DNA of 19,958 nt from Triparma columacea (Eukaryota; Sar; Bolidophyceae; Parmales; Triparmaceae). The notes under the pieces were generated by a model, which was not told the origin of the DNA, searched no databases, and saw nothing but the letters and a program-made list of their open reading frames with translations. A program made the position numbers and the translations under genes. The DNA lies in contig BRYA01001470.1 of assembly GCA_030267965.1 (NCBI GenBank), forward strand, positions 1 to 19,958, given 5' to 3'. Shown in pieces: positions 1 through 9,581 of the stretch; position 1 is the first letter of the stretch, and each line of letters starts with the position of its first letter.

Positions 1-396
1 AAATAACCCTAACAGAAGGTAGGTTGAGTATATGTACGTTATATGTAGGTTTTTATGCGGGGGCGATCGTTACGGGGAATTTCTGACGGAGTCGTGATTA
101 AATTGGAAAATTAATGAAATTATTCATTTAATGCCAAAAAAAAAGGTCTAAAAAAGGGCGTTTTTTCATTAAAAAGTGCGTTTTTAATTCTAAATAGGTA
201 AGAAATTAAAAGGTAGGTAGGTAGATTTAAGCCGAAATGGCTCTTAACTATTTAGGGAACATAGATGCCAAATAGCTAGTTCAGGGTGCCCCTTGGTTTG
301 AGCCGAATTAATTGGAGAGAAAAGCCGAAAACAAAGTTTTTGAGAACTTGACCATTTAATCCTTCAAACGTTACAATATCTCATTAAACAACCCAT
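1..396. other. Upstream non-coding stretch
   Basis: No gene was recognised in this AT-rich leader before the first coding exon. It holds a short GTAG-type microsatellite near 212-225 and an imperfect tandem pair around 150-190, in which A-run, GGCG or GTGCG, T-run is written twice. A single CCCTAA near the left edge is not a telomere array. The stretch probably contains the promoter and 5' UTR of the BSD gene. Confidence 0.5.
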
Positions 397-2112
397 ATGT
401 GGGCTAATCTCACAAAAGTAAGTACTAATACTACCCCATACTACCCAAATATCACCTCAATGCCCCAAAACTGCCACACCCTCCACGACCCCATCGCTAG
501 AAACCAAACTTCTAACCCCTCTCCCAACCCCTCTCCCCACCCTTAGGATCTCTCGTCCTTCGTTTCAGAAGCAAGTTCAACCCTAACAAATTTGGATACC
601 CAGTTATCATCCGCTGTATCAGGAGATGAGGTTGACACATCCTTCCCTCGTCCTCCTCCTTCCCTACCCACCCCATCCTCATCCTCGACTCCCCTAGTCG
701 TTGACGGTGAGATCCTGGACATAACAAGTCCCCCCGTTCTCACTGAATCTGCCCGAGCAGCGTCTGTTAGGAGCACTTTGATGAGGTACGATTCTACATT
801 CACGGAGCCCCTATCTCCAGAGTACGACCTCGTTACGCAGGAGGAGCTTGACGTCTACATCGAGGAGTTCGACGCCAACGGTCGGACCAAGGATATCGAG
901 GTCCTGCTAACGGACGGAGGTGATGGTGGTGTGAAGGACGCCTTTGAGGAGTTTGTCCCCGAGCTTGTCCCTTATAAGGAGTTCTGGACACGCTACTTCT
1001 TCAGACTCGAGGATTGCGGGGGGGCTTCTTTGGAGCGGAATGAAATGATTGTACACCGTCTACAGCAGGAGTACGACGATAGCCTTGTTGAGGGGATCGG
1101 GAACCTCCTCTCTGGGGTTGGCAGCAAGCTCCAGAAGGTGAAGCAGACAGTGGCGAAAAAGGTCAACGAGGTCGCTGCTGATTTTGACGCCACCCTGTCA
1201 GCCTCCGATGACAGTGGAGTTGAGGAGGCCCTTACGGCCAAGAACGACGAGATCAAGAGGCTCAAAAGCGAGTTCGCCGTCGCTATAAAGGCCAAGGAAA
1301 TGGAGGTTGACGACATGACTAAGAGGATCGTCGACCTGCAGATGGAAGTCGAGAGGAAGGAGAAGACCTCCTTAGCCGCCCCCACGCCGCAGAACGACAA
1401 GACCACCGAGGCCTCAGACGACAAGCCAGTAGAGGACTCAGTTATCGCAAAGGCTGTGGATAACGCGACCCAAGAACTAAAGCAGAGGCTTGAGGTCAGG
1501 CTGGAAAATGAAGTCAAGAAAGAGGCAGAGACATGGGAGGAAAAGATCAGGGTACTCGAGAGGCAGCTTTCGGAACGGGGTGAAGAGGGGAAGAAGATTG
1601 AAGGGGAGAATGGGAAGATGAAGGCAGAGATTGAGAGTCTTAAGGATGAGCTTGGGAAGATGAGGGGGGAGAAGGACGGGGCTAAGGAGGAACTGGAGAA
1701 GACCAAGGGGGAAATTGAGAAGTTGAAGGGGGAACTTGAAAATGCCAAGGAGGAGATTGAAAAGGCCAATTCGGAAAAAGGGTCAGAGGGAGGTAAGGAT
1801 GACGAAGAGGTCTTAAGATTGAAGGAAGAGATCAAGGTCTGGCAAGGGCGCGCTCAGAAATGCAGAGACGATAGGACCTTGGTAGTAAACTCGTCGAAGA
1901 AATCAGAGGCCTTACTAAACAGTACCATCAGCAGTCTACAGCAGCAGGTTGAGGCGCTGGAGAGTAGGGCGAGGGAGGCGGAAGAGAAGGCAGAGAAGGG
2001 GGAGAAGGATAGCGTTAAGAGCAACACGAGCTCGGGGGTACTTGTGGGAGGAGGGGTTAGGGAAGAAGGGGAAGAAGACGGATGGGGGGGATGGGGGGAC
2101 GATGATGAGTAA
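397..2112 (+). CDS. BSD-domain protein with long coiled coil
   Basis: Exons 397-417 and 547-2112, about 528 aa. The first coding exon has only seven codons (MWANLTK), then a GTAAGT donor at 418. The intron ends in a pyrimidine-rich CCCTTAG at 546 and carries CTAAC about 31 nt upstream; both sides are phase 0. Without that exon the first ATG in frame would be at 781. A BSD domain lies at about residues 107-160, with the diagnostic aromatic cluster FWTRYFF at 153-159. BSD domains occur in TFIIH p62, synapse-associated SYAP1-type and plant DOS2-like proteins; no catalytic role is known. Residues about 200-480 are Lys/Glu heptad-like coiled coil, and the end is Gly/Trp/Asp-rich (GWGGWGDDDE). The overall plan resembles BSD-plus-coiled-coil proteins of the BSDC1/SYAP1 kind. 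The precise role is unknown. Confidence 0.8.
418..546 (+). other. Intron 1 of the BSD gene
   Basis: A 129-nt spliceosomal intron with donor GTAAGT, CTAAC at about 512-516 and acceptor TTAG at 543-546. It is inferred from phase, from the pyrimidine tract, and because the frame is closed by the acceptor's own TAG. Confidence 0.7.
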
Positions 2113-2324
2113 GGGGGGTGGGGAGATGGGAAGGGATTTAGTTTTGTCTGTATGAATGTGGCGGTAGGGTTTTATTAACTTACTTGCATTATCCCAAGGC
2201 AAGGTCTTTGGAAATGAAAAATGAAATGAAGAAATGACATTGGCTTTTTGCCTCCCAGATATCCTCTTTCAGCGACTGTCATTTTTCCTCATTCAACCAC
2301 TCTAAGCTATCAAACTGTAGACCT

Positions 2325-5146
2325 ATGAGCATGTCATCACCAAATGGTATCTCTAACGTATCTACAGCTGTAAATGATGCCAAAAGCTCGACCTCGATAT
2401 CAGTTTTACAGCGAGCATTTGACGCCTTAGCTACAGTATCATCGTCCCAAGATCACACCGTCGAGCAGTGGCGGGACTTCCTGTCCTTAATGATCGAGGA
2501 AGAGAGCAAGGAGGTCATACAAGGGGAGGAATCTAACCCCCCGTCAAGGAAGGGGAGCGAAGGGGACATCATGGAGGAGCTTACTTACGAAGAGAAGATA
2601 CTTATGGCGGTTAAGAAGGGGAGCACGCCGGTGCTTGGGCCTATGGGAGCGAGCGGGAGGACGGGGGTTGTTTTGGAGGAGATTGACGCGATTGATATAA
2701 ATGACAATGAGGAGGAGGAGGAGGAGGAGGAGGAGGGAGATGTTGACAATAATGACGACGATGACAACGACGACGATGATGATGACGACGACGACGACGA
2801 TGACGACGACGACGATGATCATAACAACACACAGCCCTCCCCCCTGCCATCCCCTCAACTCAACAATGAAACCCAGTCCCACCTCCCCCCACCCCCACCC
2901 TCAATGGCCAAAGACTCCCCCCCCTCGTCGCCACCCTCAATGGCCGAAGACTCCCCCCCCTCAGACTCCCCCCCCTCGTCCCCACCCTCCCTCTTTGCCT
3001 CCCTTTTCTCCCACCTCCTCCCCCACACTCCCTCCCTTCCCTCCATCTCCCCCGCCACCACCACCTCCTCCTCTTCCTCCTCCTCCTCCACCCCTTCCAC
3101 CAATCCCGCCATTTCAATCCAGACCAACGTCATAACCGGTTCCCAGCTCCTCTGCCTCGAGCGTGAGTACGACGCCGTCGTGATGGAGCTCAGGATCTCC
3201 AGCGAGAACTCCCTCCGCCGCAACGTCGGCCTGCAGGGTCACGGCAGCTTGAGGGGCCCCCTTGGAGGGGAGGGCGCCGGCGGGGAGGGCGAAGGAGGAA
3301 CGGGGCTTGACGACATGGAGGAGAGGGGGGGAGAGAAAGTGGGGGGAGAGGACGGGGGAAGGTTCGAGGAGGATCTGAAGAGGGCGGAGGAAGCCCTGGA
3401 GAAGATGGAAGTTATGCCTCTTCCTCTGCCAGAGCCAGAAGAAGAGGAGGAGGAAGAAGAGGAGGAAGAGAAAGAGGGAAGTGAAGGGGGCAGCAAGAGC
3501 GACAAAGAGGTGAGAGGGGGGGGGGGGGGGGTGACAAGGCAGTAGATATATCTCCGCTCCCCGCGAACATCCTGACCCATGAATCTAACCCATCGCTTCA
3601 ACAATCGCCCAACCATTCGCAGGACTCAGACGGATCCTCTTACGTGGCCCTCCCAGGTTTGCCTGCTCACCTGACCTTCCCGCCCCTCAACCCTCCCCCA
3701 CCCCCCTCTCGCTCCGAGAGGTTGGCCGCCTTCTCCCTGAAGATAGTATACGAGCCCCAGAAGACTGGCTTCGAGAAGGAGAAGGACTTCATCCCAGCCA
3801 TCGGGAGCGTGGTTGGGGGGGCCTACCTTATCGAGGACACACTCGGAGAGGCGGCGTTCAGCCGAACGTACCGCGCCGTGGACCTTAGGGGGGGAGAGGA
3901 GGTATGCCTGAAGATAATAAAGAGCAGCAACAAGGACTTCTTCGATCAAGGGCTGGATGAGTGCAAGATCCTGGGTGTCGTCAACGGGGGGAGGGGGTGC
4001 CTTCAGGGGAAGGGGGAGTTCTACTACAAGGAGCACCTCATCATCGTGACGGAACTCCTCAAGCTAGACATGTATGAGGTGAGAACGAGCTTATTGTTGC
4101 CGGAACGATTGGCCAGCGAAAACAAACTCTGATCGCTAACCCTTTTTCCCCTCTTCCCTTAGTTCTCAACCTTCATCGCGGCCACCGATTCCCCGCCCTA
4201 CTTCACCCTCCCTCGGCTGGCATACTTGAGCTACCAGCTTCTGCTGTCACTGGCCCACTTGAACTCCCTCAACCTCGTGCACTGCGACATAAAGCCCGAA
4301 AATATCCTGATGGAGTCTTACGGGGGCTGCAGGTGCAAGGTGATCGACTTTGGGTCCGGGTGCTTCGAGGGGGACTGGAAGAGCGGGTACGTCCAAAGCC
4401 GCAGCTACCGGGCCCCCGAGGTAATCTGCGGCCTCGACTGGAGCCACAAGGTCGACGTGTGGTCACTCGGCTGCGTGCTCTTCGAGCTGTTCACGACACA
4501 GGTGCTCTTCACCAACTCCTCAGTCCCCACGATGCTGGCGAGGATGCAGAGCCTCTGCGGGAACTTCCCTAAGTGGATGCTGGGGGAGGGAAAGGAAGTG
4601 GGGAGGTTCTTTACGAAGGCCGGGATCGTGTACGAGGAGATCGACGAGGAGGACGAGGGGGACTGGGAGGATGACGAAATTAGGCTCATGATACACTCGC
4701 CGGTACCAACCACGTTCGAGGCAGTGCTAGGGTTCGACGAGGCGAATGCTACCGAGACGGAGAGGAGGTGAGAACGGGCCAAATCCGAAATTGCTCTTAA
4801 ACGTCACAAGCTTTAGCTTCCACCTCCCCTCCACTCACTTACGCCAACGAAACCATTTTTCCTCTACAGGTTCGTCGAGTTCCTCAAGTTCCTCCTCACG
4901 GTCGATCCCGGGCTGAGACCTAGTGCCAGGGAGGCCATAAGGCACCCATTCATTGTGGAGACGCTAAGAATGCACGACCTGGATGGACCTGAGATAAGAT
5001 ATGAGGAATCGCTGAGAAATGAGGAGGAAGAGGACGATGACGGTCAAGATGAAGAAGTGGCAATGGTGGAGGAGGATGACCATGAGGAGAAGGACCATGA
5101 AGTGGTGGTTAATGAAGATGAAGATGTAGCTAGAGCGTCGTTTTGA
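2325..5146 (+). CDS. DYRK-family kinase (plant/protist DYRKP-like)
   Basis: Exons 2325-3509, 3623-4078, 4163-4767 and 4870-5146 give 840 aa. The N-terminal 395 residues are low complexity: a Glu run, then a long Asp run (codons near 2710-2818), then Pro/Ser repeats with a 36-bp unit written twice near 2901 and 2937. The kinase core follows, with glycine loop LGEAAFSRTYRAVD, VAIK-type lysine K492 in VCLKIIK, catalytic D589 in HCDIKPEN, DFG at 609-611, and the activation segment YVQSRSYRAPE with tyrosines 623 and 629. The approach sequence KTGFEKEKDF and DFFDQGLDE match the plant/protist DYRKP group rather than YAK1 or HIPK. DYRKs autophosphorylate on tyrosine and then phosphorylate Ser/Thr. 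The C-terminal tail is acidic. The first intron lies at a 16-G run, and an alternative reading exists (see findings). Confidence 0.88.
2707..2818 (+). repeat. Trinucleotide tracts encoding poly-Glu and poly-Asp
   Basis: GAG repeats (about 2707-2735) are followed by GAC/GAT repeats to about 2818, inside exon 1 of the kinase. They encode nine Glu in a row and later a run of about seventeen Asp. Mixed GAC/GAT usage suggests the acidic character is kept by selection and not only by recent slippage. The antisense frames here are open by composition only. Confidence 0.85.
3516..3531. repeat. Run of 16 G
   Basis: An uninterrupted G homopolymer six bases downstream of the GTGAGA donor at 3510. Its true length is hard to sequence. 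One extra G would fuse the frame upstream to the frame that continues into the kinase domain. Confidence 0.9.
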
Positions 5147-5167
5147 TATAATGGCAAGCCAGTTTAT

Positions 5168-6403
5168 TTATTTCCGCTGCTTCTTCGCCGCCCCTTGCCC
5201 CTCCTTCGCCTCCCCCTTCTCTCCTTCACTCTTTAACACACAAATCGGGATGTAGTAGAAGTCAAAGTGCCAATACTTTCTCCTGACCCCCTCCCAAGCC
5301 TCGTCCTTGACCTGTATCTGGCACTGCGCAAACTCCACCTCAAACTCAAGGGCCTCGAGCTCCAGCTTGACAACCTGGCACGCAACGCCGTGGAAGAAGA
5401 TGTTGTCCGGGCAGAGCCCGTTGAAGAAGCTGTAGACGCCCCCCCGGGCGAGGATGCGGGGGAGGTGCCGGTGGAACTCACTCAGGTCCGTGTGGTTCTC
5501 GGCGTACGTGTCGAAGAATGCGCCGTCCAGGCTGCCAGCCGGTATCGATCCAATGACATCCTGCCACCTGCCGAACAGCACCGTGACGTTGGGCTTGGAG
5601 AGCCACCCGTCCTTCTTCATCTTGGCGTAGACGTCGGGGTGGGCCTCTATAATGGTGTGGTGGGCGGGAGTATGAGTCTGAAGAATGGAGTCGATTATGC
5701 CCATCCCGAAGCCAACGTTAAGCACGCGCTTCTTTCCCTGGCAGATTATTTTGGCGTGCTCGGCCATCAACGGCCTCTCCCACTCCATCATGACGGCATC
5801 GTTGTCGCCATCCAAAAGCTTCTCTCCATCATATTTAACTGATCTTGAGAGGTAATCTTTCTTGGTGCACTTTTGGGCGCTCACATCCGTCTCCTCCTTG
5901 GTGTCGACGACAGATGGAACTGGCGTTTTCTTGTCGTTGTTGAGGATGGCCTGGGAAAGGAGCATCTCACACTTCGTGGCATGGTCAACGAGGATGTCAA
6001 CGACTTCCTGGTGGCCGCCATCGCTCGCATAGTTTCCGGCACACTTGTTCCGCCTGCACACCGCATTCCATGGCGCCCCGTTTTCCAGGAAGAACTTTGT
6101 GTAAGCTGGAGAGCTGTGAAGGATGGGCGGAAGGCAGAGAGTGTAAGAGACTACAGTTCTCGAATTACCCTAACATCGAACTTCCGTAATGCGCACCCAC
6201 CTCACACTAAGCATAAGAGGCGTCAATCCCGTAATAGGGTCTGCCAATGTTGCAAGGTCAGGAAACTCGCAGACCCTTCCGAATAAATCCACATCAACTC
6301 GATCTCCCAAGATACTTGGATGTTTGAGCGCATACTTGAGTCTCCGGTGGAAATCTGGAACAATGGATTGAGCAATTTCTAAATCGCGAGCGGCTCTTGA
6401 CAT
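5168..6403 (-). CDS. RMT2: RMT2-like protein arginine methyltransferase
   Basis: Exons on the minus strand are 6403-6201 and 6113-5168, 382 aa; the 87-nt intron has a GTGGGT donor and joins in phase 2. The first about 115 residues include an ankyrin-like element (LTPLM, then FFLENGAPWNAV and GGHQEVVDILVDH). The methyltransferase domain follows, with SAM motif I LNVGFGMGIID at about 199-209, an acidic motif II IIEAHPDVYAKM, and GRWQDVI. This order (ankyrin, then GAMT-type methyltransferase) is that of yeast Rmt2, which methylates the delta nitrogen of an arginine in ribosomal protein L12. Guanidinoacetate methyltransferase is related but lacks the ankyrin part. The start ATG at 6403 lies in a CATG palindrome shared with the divergent gene. 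The Ser-rich frame upstream of it is a shadow of that gene. Confidence 0.87.
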
Positions 6404-7881
6404 GATTGAGAGGGTGGGAATAATGGATGGTCCATCCAACAAAGCTTCCAGTTTTGCAATGGAAGGAATATTCGATAAACTCAAGAAATTGCGAGAAGAT
6501 GAGGAAACTGAGGGGGACGTTGATGAAGTGTGTTTCGTGATGAGGAATGATTCTGACTGTGATACGTCTCCATCTGAAAATGAGGATGAGGGGTCGGGAG
6601 AAGGAGAGGAAGGGGAGGGGGATTTGAGCCCGTTTGATGAGAGTGGCGTGTTTGCGAGGCTTAAGAAGTTGAAAGATGATGAGGAAAATGGGGAAGATAG
6701 CGATATTGATGAAATCGTGTACGTAATGGCTAATGACTCTGAGAGTGAGGAGGAGGGGGTGGTTGAAGGGGGAATTGAGGAGGAAGAAGAAGAGGGAGGG
6801 GGAGGGGGGGGGACTGATGCCGCCGACATAAAGGATGCCAAGGAGGAGGAAGAGACTGAGGAGGATAAGAAGAAGAAGGCTGAGAAGAAGGCAGAGAGGA
6901 AGGCGAGGAAGGCTGAGAAGATAAAGCTGAAGAAGGAGAAGAAAAGGGCAGAGAAGGAAGCGAAGATGAAAGCCGCTGAGGCTACGACTAAGGAGGACGA
7001 TGTCTCTGAGTCTGACGACGACGATGAAACCTTGGCAGCTCTCAAGCAGTGGGACAACTCCAAGTCCATGGCGGAGGAGAAGATTGCAGAGAAGGCAACG
7101 CAGTCTCTGTCAGTGTACGTATCGCAGATCAGCTACGACGCAACGGAGGAGGACGTGAGGAAGGTGAGGAGGCTGATATTTGTGGGAGTTTTAGTGGTAG
7201 CTGTGGTGTTGGTCGCTGTGGAAACTGGCTTCGCTAACATTTCCTTCCCCTTCCCCCCTGAAAGCACTTTCTTGATGCCGACTGTGACGTGTCCTCCGTT
7301 CGTCTCGTATACAACAAGCGTGACGGCAACAGTTTCCGCGGCGTCGCTTTCGTCGACGTCTCCAACAAGGAAAGCTTCGAAAAGGCCTTGGACCTGAGCA
7401 ATAAGGAAGGGCCCAAGGGTAGGAAGATTAAGGTTCTGCCGACGAAGACGGAAGCAGAATTGAGCAACATTGTCAGGGAAAGGGAGACGAGGCTCTTTAA
7501 CATGAAGAGAGGTGAGAGACGGCCGAACAAAAATATATTAAATCACCCCTCCCACGACCAACCACACCCTTCCTCCCAACCCCCCACCCCAACCTCCCCC
7601 CCTAACCCGCCCTCCCAACCCCCCATCCCACCCCTATATCTCCCTATGTTTCAGAGGGTAAGGCGCTCCGCGATGAGATTCGTGGCGACGCAAAAAGGTC
7701 GAAAAAGCCAAAGAGAGAAAAGGGGGAAAAGAGGAAAAGGGAGGATAGTAAAACTGACGCCAAAGGGAAGGATGGGGATCAAAAAAAGGCCCCTAAGAAG
7801 GACGACGGGGCCGAACACACCCTCACGAAGAAACAGAGAGCCCGAAAGGCGGCCATCTTGGCGCAACGCAGGAGGAAATAA
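6402..7881 (+). CDS. RRM-domain Lys/acid-rich protein, probably nucleolar
   Basis: Exons 6402-7163, 7265-7511 and 7655-7881 give 411 aa if the first ATG is used. ATGs at 6423 and 6459 are also in strong contexts, and 6459 would start exactly at the first repeat. A duplicated acidic motif lies at residues 22-51 and 82-113 (see findings). A Lys/Glu/Ala coiled stretch follows, then one RRM split by intron 1: RNP2 is SVYVSQIS (about 237-244) and RNP1 is FRGVAFVDV (278-286). The tail is very basic and ends KKQRARKAAILAQRRRK, a nucleolar-type signal. The layout recalls small nucleolar RRM proteins of ribosome biogenesis (Nop6/RBM34 type), but the exact orthologue is not clear. Intron donors are GTGAGG and GTGAGA, and both introns carry CTAAC. 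Confidence 0.78.
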
Positions 7882-8447
7882 TGAATTTGGTCACCCCAAG
7901 GTCAACTCCAAAAATCAAACTTTCCTTTGCACACCTTTTTAAACGACCCCGCCAAACGCACCGCTTTGGTCTCTCGATGAATTGTCTTCCAAACGTCCCC
8001 ACGACTTTATAAATTGTCCACATCCGATCATTCAGATAGCAGTATATCACTCATGTTGATTGGTAATTGATGCTTCCCCATGATGTGGAGGGGGTACCGC
8101 AGCGATGCGCGAGCCCACCACTCCATGGTTAAAGTTCAATTTAATGGCTATGATGTATGATTTTGACGCCCAGTGGACGCTGGGAACGGCGGAAACGACT
8201 TTTGGGCGACAATCTGCGCCTCACACCTTGTTAAAATGCAGACGTTGACTGAGCCTAATTTTTTAGGCGCGACGTCCTGTTTTTTTATTGTCCTTCCGCG
8301 TCGCTATTTTTTTTCTATCCTCGTTGCCGCAATTTTTTTTTGATAAATATCTAAAATGATGTCGCTTTCATGTTGACCCTTGCCAATCCCAGACCAATCT
8401 CTTCCAGTATTCTCTTGCGATATATAACCTTACAAACCCTAGATCCA
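7882..8447. promoter_or_regulatory. Intergenic region with four T-tracts
   Basis: No gene is seen. The part nearest the next gene (8259-8341) holds four T runs of 6, 7, 8 and 9 bases, starting at 8259, 8280, 8307 and 8333, separated by CG-rich spacers such as GCGCGACG and CCGCGTCGC. This is probably the promoter or 5' UTR of the secreted-protein gene. An in-frame ATG at 8370 exists but would bury the signal peptide. Confidence 0.4.
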
Positions 8448-9431
8448 ATGAGGGGACAAATTGCAGTTGCGGTAGTCTTGGCTCTTCCAACCCAGCTCGG
8501 GGCGACCGTGGCGGACTGTGGAGGGTGCTTCTGTATACCAGAGGAGGGAGAAAGTTGCCCAGACTTTGAGCCAGTCGATACCTTCAGTGATGAACTTATT
8601 GAGGAGTTTAAGTCGAAGGCTCTCCTTAACCCCTTCTCTGACCTTACCTGTGATCCTTACACCGATCTGAATTGTGACACATCGCCCGCCCGGGAGTTGG
8701 TGGGTTTGGAGGGTGCTGTCTGCGCCTTCAAGTACTCATCTGACCCTACCATGTGCTCAGCGTACGAGATGGAGTCTTATCCTAGCGAGGAAGCTGCGTT
8801 GGCCGATGGTGCCTTCGTGACCCACCTCGGCGCCTGCGGGCTCTGCTCTACGGCCCAGGATCTTGCTGCCTACATGGCTAACCCTGATATGACATCAGCT
8901 GGAAAGAAGTGCGCAACGAAGGGCATCATCAACGAGCACTGGGGCAAGAAATGCTACGAGGATCTCGGCTTTACGCCCCCCTGTGCGACCATCTGGAACT
9001 ACGATGGCGTCTATGATGGAAAGGAGTGCGCTTGGACATGTATTAGAAACCTGAGGTCTGACAACAACGGGCCCCCTCCCCTGTGCGAGCTCAATGACTG
9101 CTTGCAGTGCGACGAAGATAAAGCTGGCCCGGCCTTCAAGGACTTTGCGGGGAGGACCCGTAGAAGGAGCGGGCTCCCATCAGCAATTGCTAGGAGCTGC
9201 AGCGAGTTCCCTCAGATAATACACGAGCCCTGCCCCGAGGTAGAGGAGGTGGCGGTTACGGAGGAGGTGAAGGCTGAGACAAAGGAGGAGGAGCAGAAGG
9301 ATAAGGGAGGGGACAAGTTGTCGACGGGATTGAAGTCCAGTTGCTGGGATGAGCTGAGCGACTGCGAGTCTTGGTGCGGCAATGCATGCTCGTTATACCC
9401 GACTCCTTACGGGCCAATTTACTGTTGCTAA
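8448..9431 (+). CDS. Secreted cysteine-rich protein, function unknown
   Basis: Single exon, 327 aa from the ATG at 8448. An upstream in-frame ATG at 8370 would add 26 residues. The later start is preferred because it opens directly with a signal peptide: MRGQ, then a hydrophobic run AVAVVLALP, ending near ATVA before the first Cys. By my count 26 cysteines follow, many in pairs (CGGC, CGLC, CAWTC, CLQC, terminal CC), an even number that fits an extracellular disulfide-bonded fold. Notable segments are VTHLGACGLCSTAQDLAAYM, IWNYDGVYDGKECAW, NGPPPLCELNDC and the basic FAGRTRRRSGL. These look conserved rather than low complexity, except for a Lys/Glu linker near residues 270-295 that separates the last six cysteines. 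I recognise no named domain; I have a weak impression of similar unannotated proteins in microalgae. Confidence 0.8.
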   Translation: MRGQIAVAVVLALPTQLGATVADCGGCFCIPEEGESCPDFEPVDTFSDELIEEFKSKALLNPFSDLTCDPYTDLNCDTSPARELVGLEGAVCAFKYSSDPTMCSAYEMESYPSEEAALADGAFVTHLGACGLCSTAQDLAAYMANPDMTSAGKKCATKGIINEHWGKKCYEDLGFTPPCATIWNYDGVYDGKECAWTCIRNLRSDNNGPPPLCELNDCLQCDEDKAGPAFKDFAGRTRRRSGLPSAIARSCSEFPQIIHEPCPEVEEVAVTEEVKAETKEEEQKDKGGDKLSTGLKSSCWDELSDCESWCGNACSLYPTPYGPIYCC

Positions 9432-9581
9432 GTGTGGGGTATGGGTATTTGGTATAATTTCAATTGCACGCAGAGTAGATATCCATCAAGGTATGGTTCA
9501 ATATCGAAAACTTGTCATTTGATTTCATCAAACTGTTGTTTTATTTTATGACACACGTATTTGCAAACGACGTGGGTATGT

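Noticed and set aside
1..30. CCCTAA near the left edge as a telomere
   Set aside because: Only a single copy is present and it is not in an array; the sequence continues as ordinary AT-rich DNA.
993..1835. 280-aa minus-strand Ser-rich frame
   Set aside because: Antisense shadow of the Lys/Glu coiled coil of the BSD protein; no splice or domain evidence.
2895..2975. 36-bp repeats in the kinase as a CRISPR-like or mobile element
   Set aside because: Two in-frame copies of a 12-residue Pro/Ser unit within coding low complexity; no spacers or terminal repeats.
2544..3223. Several minus-strand frames opposite the kinase exon
   Set aside because: They are made of Val/Ile, His/Arg or Gly/Glu runs created by the trinucleotide and CT-rich repeats.
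5267..5842. 191-aa plus-strand frame opposite RMT2
   Set aside because: Mirror of a clearly conserved methyltransferase; no domain and no splice signals.
6404..7069. Long Ser-rich minus-strand frame upstream of RMT2
   Set aside because: It is the antisense of the acidic/Lys-rich RRM gene; only the part from 6403 downward has RMT2-like sequence.
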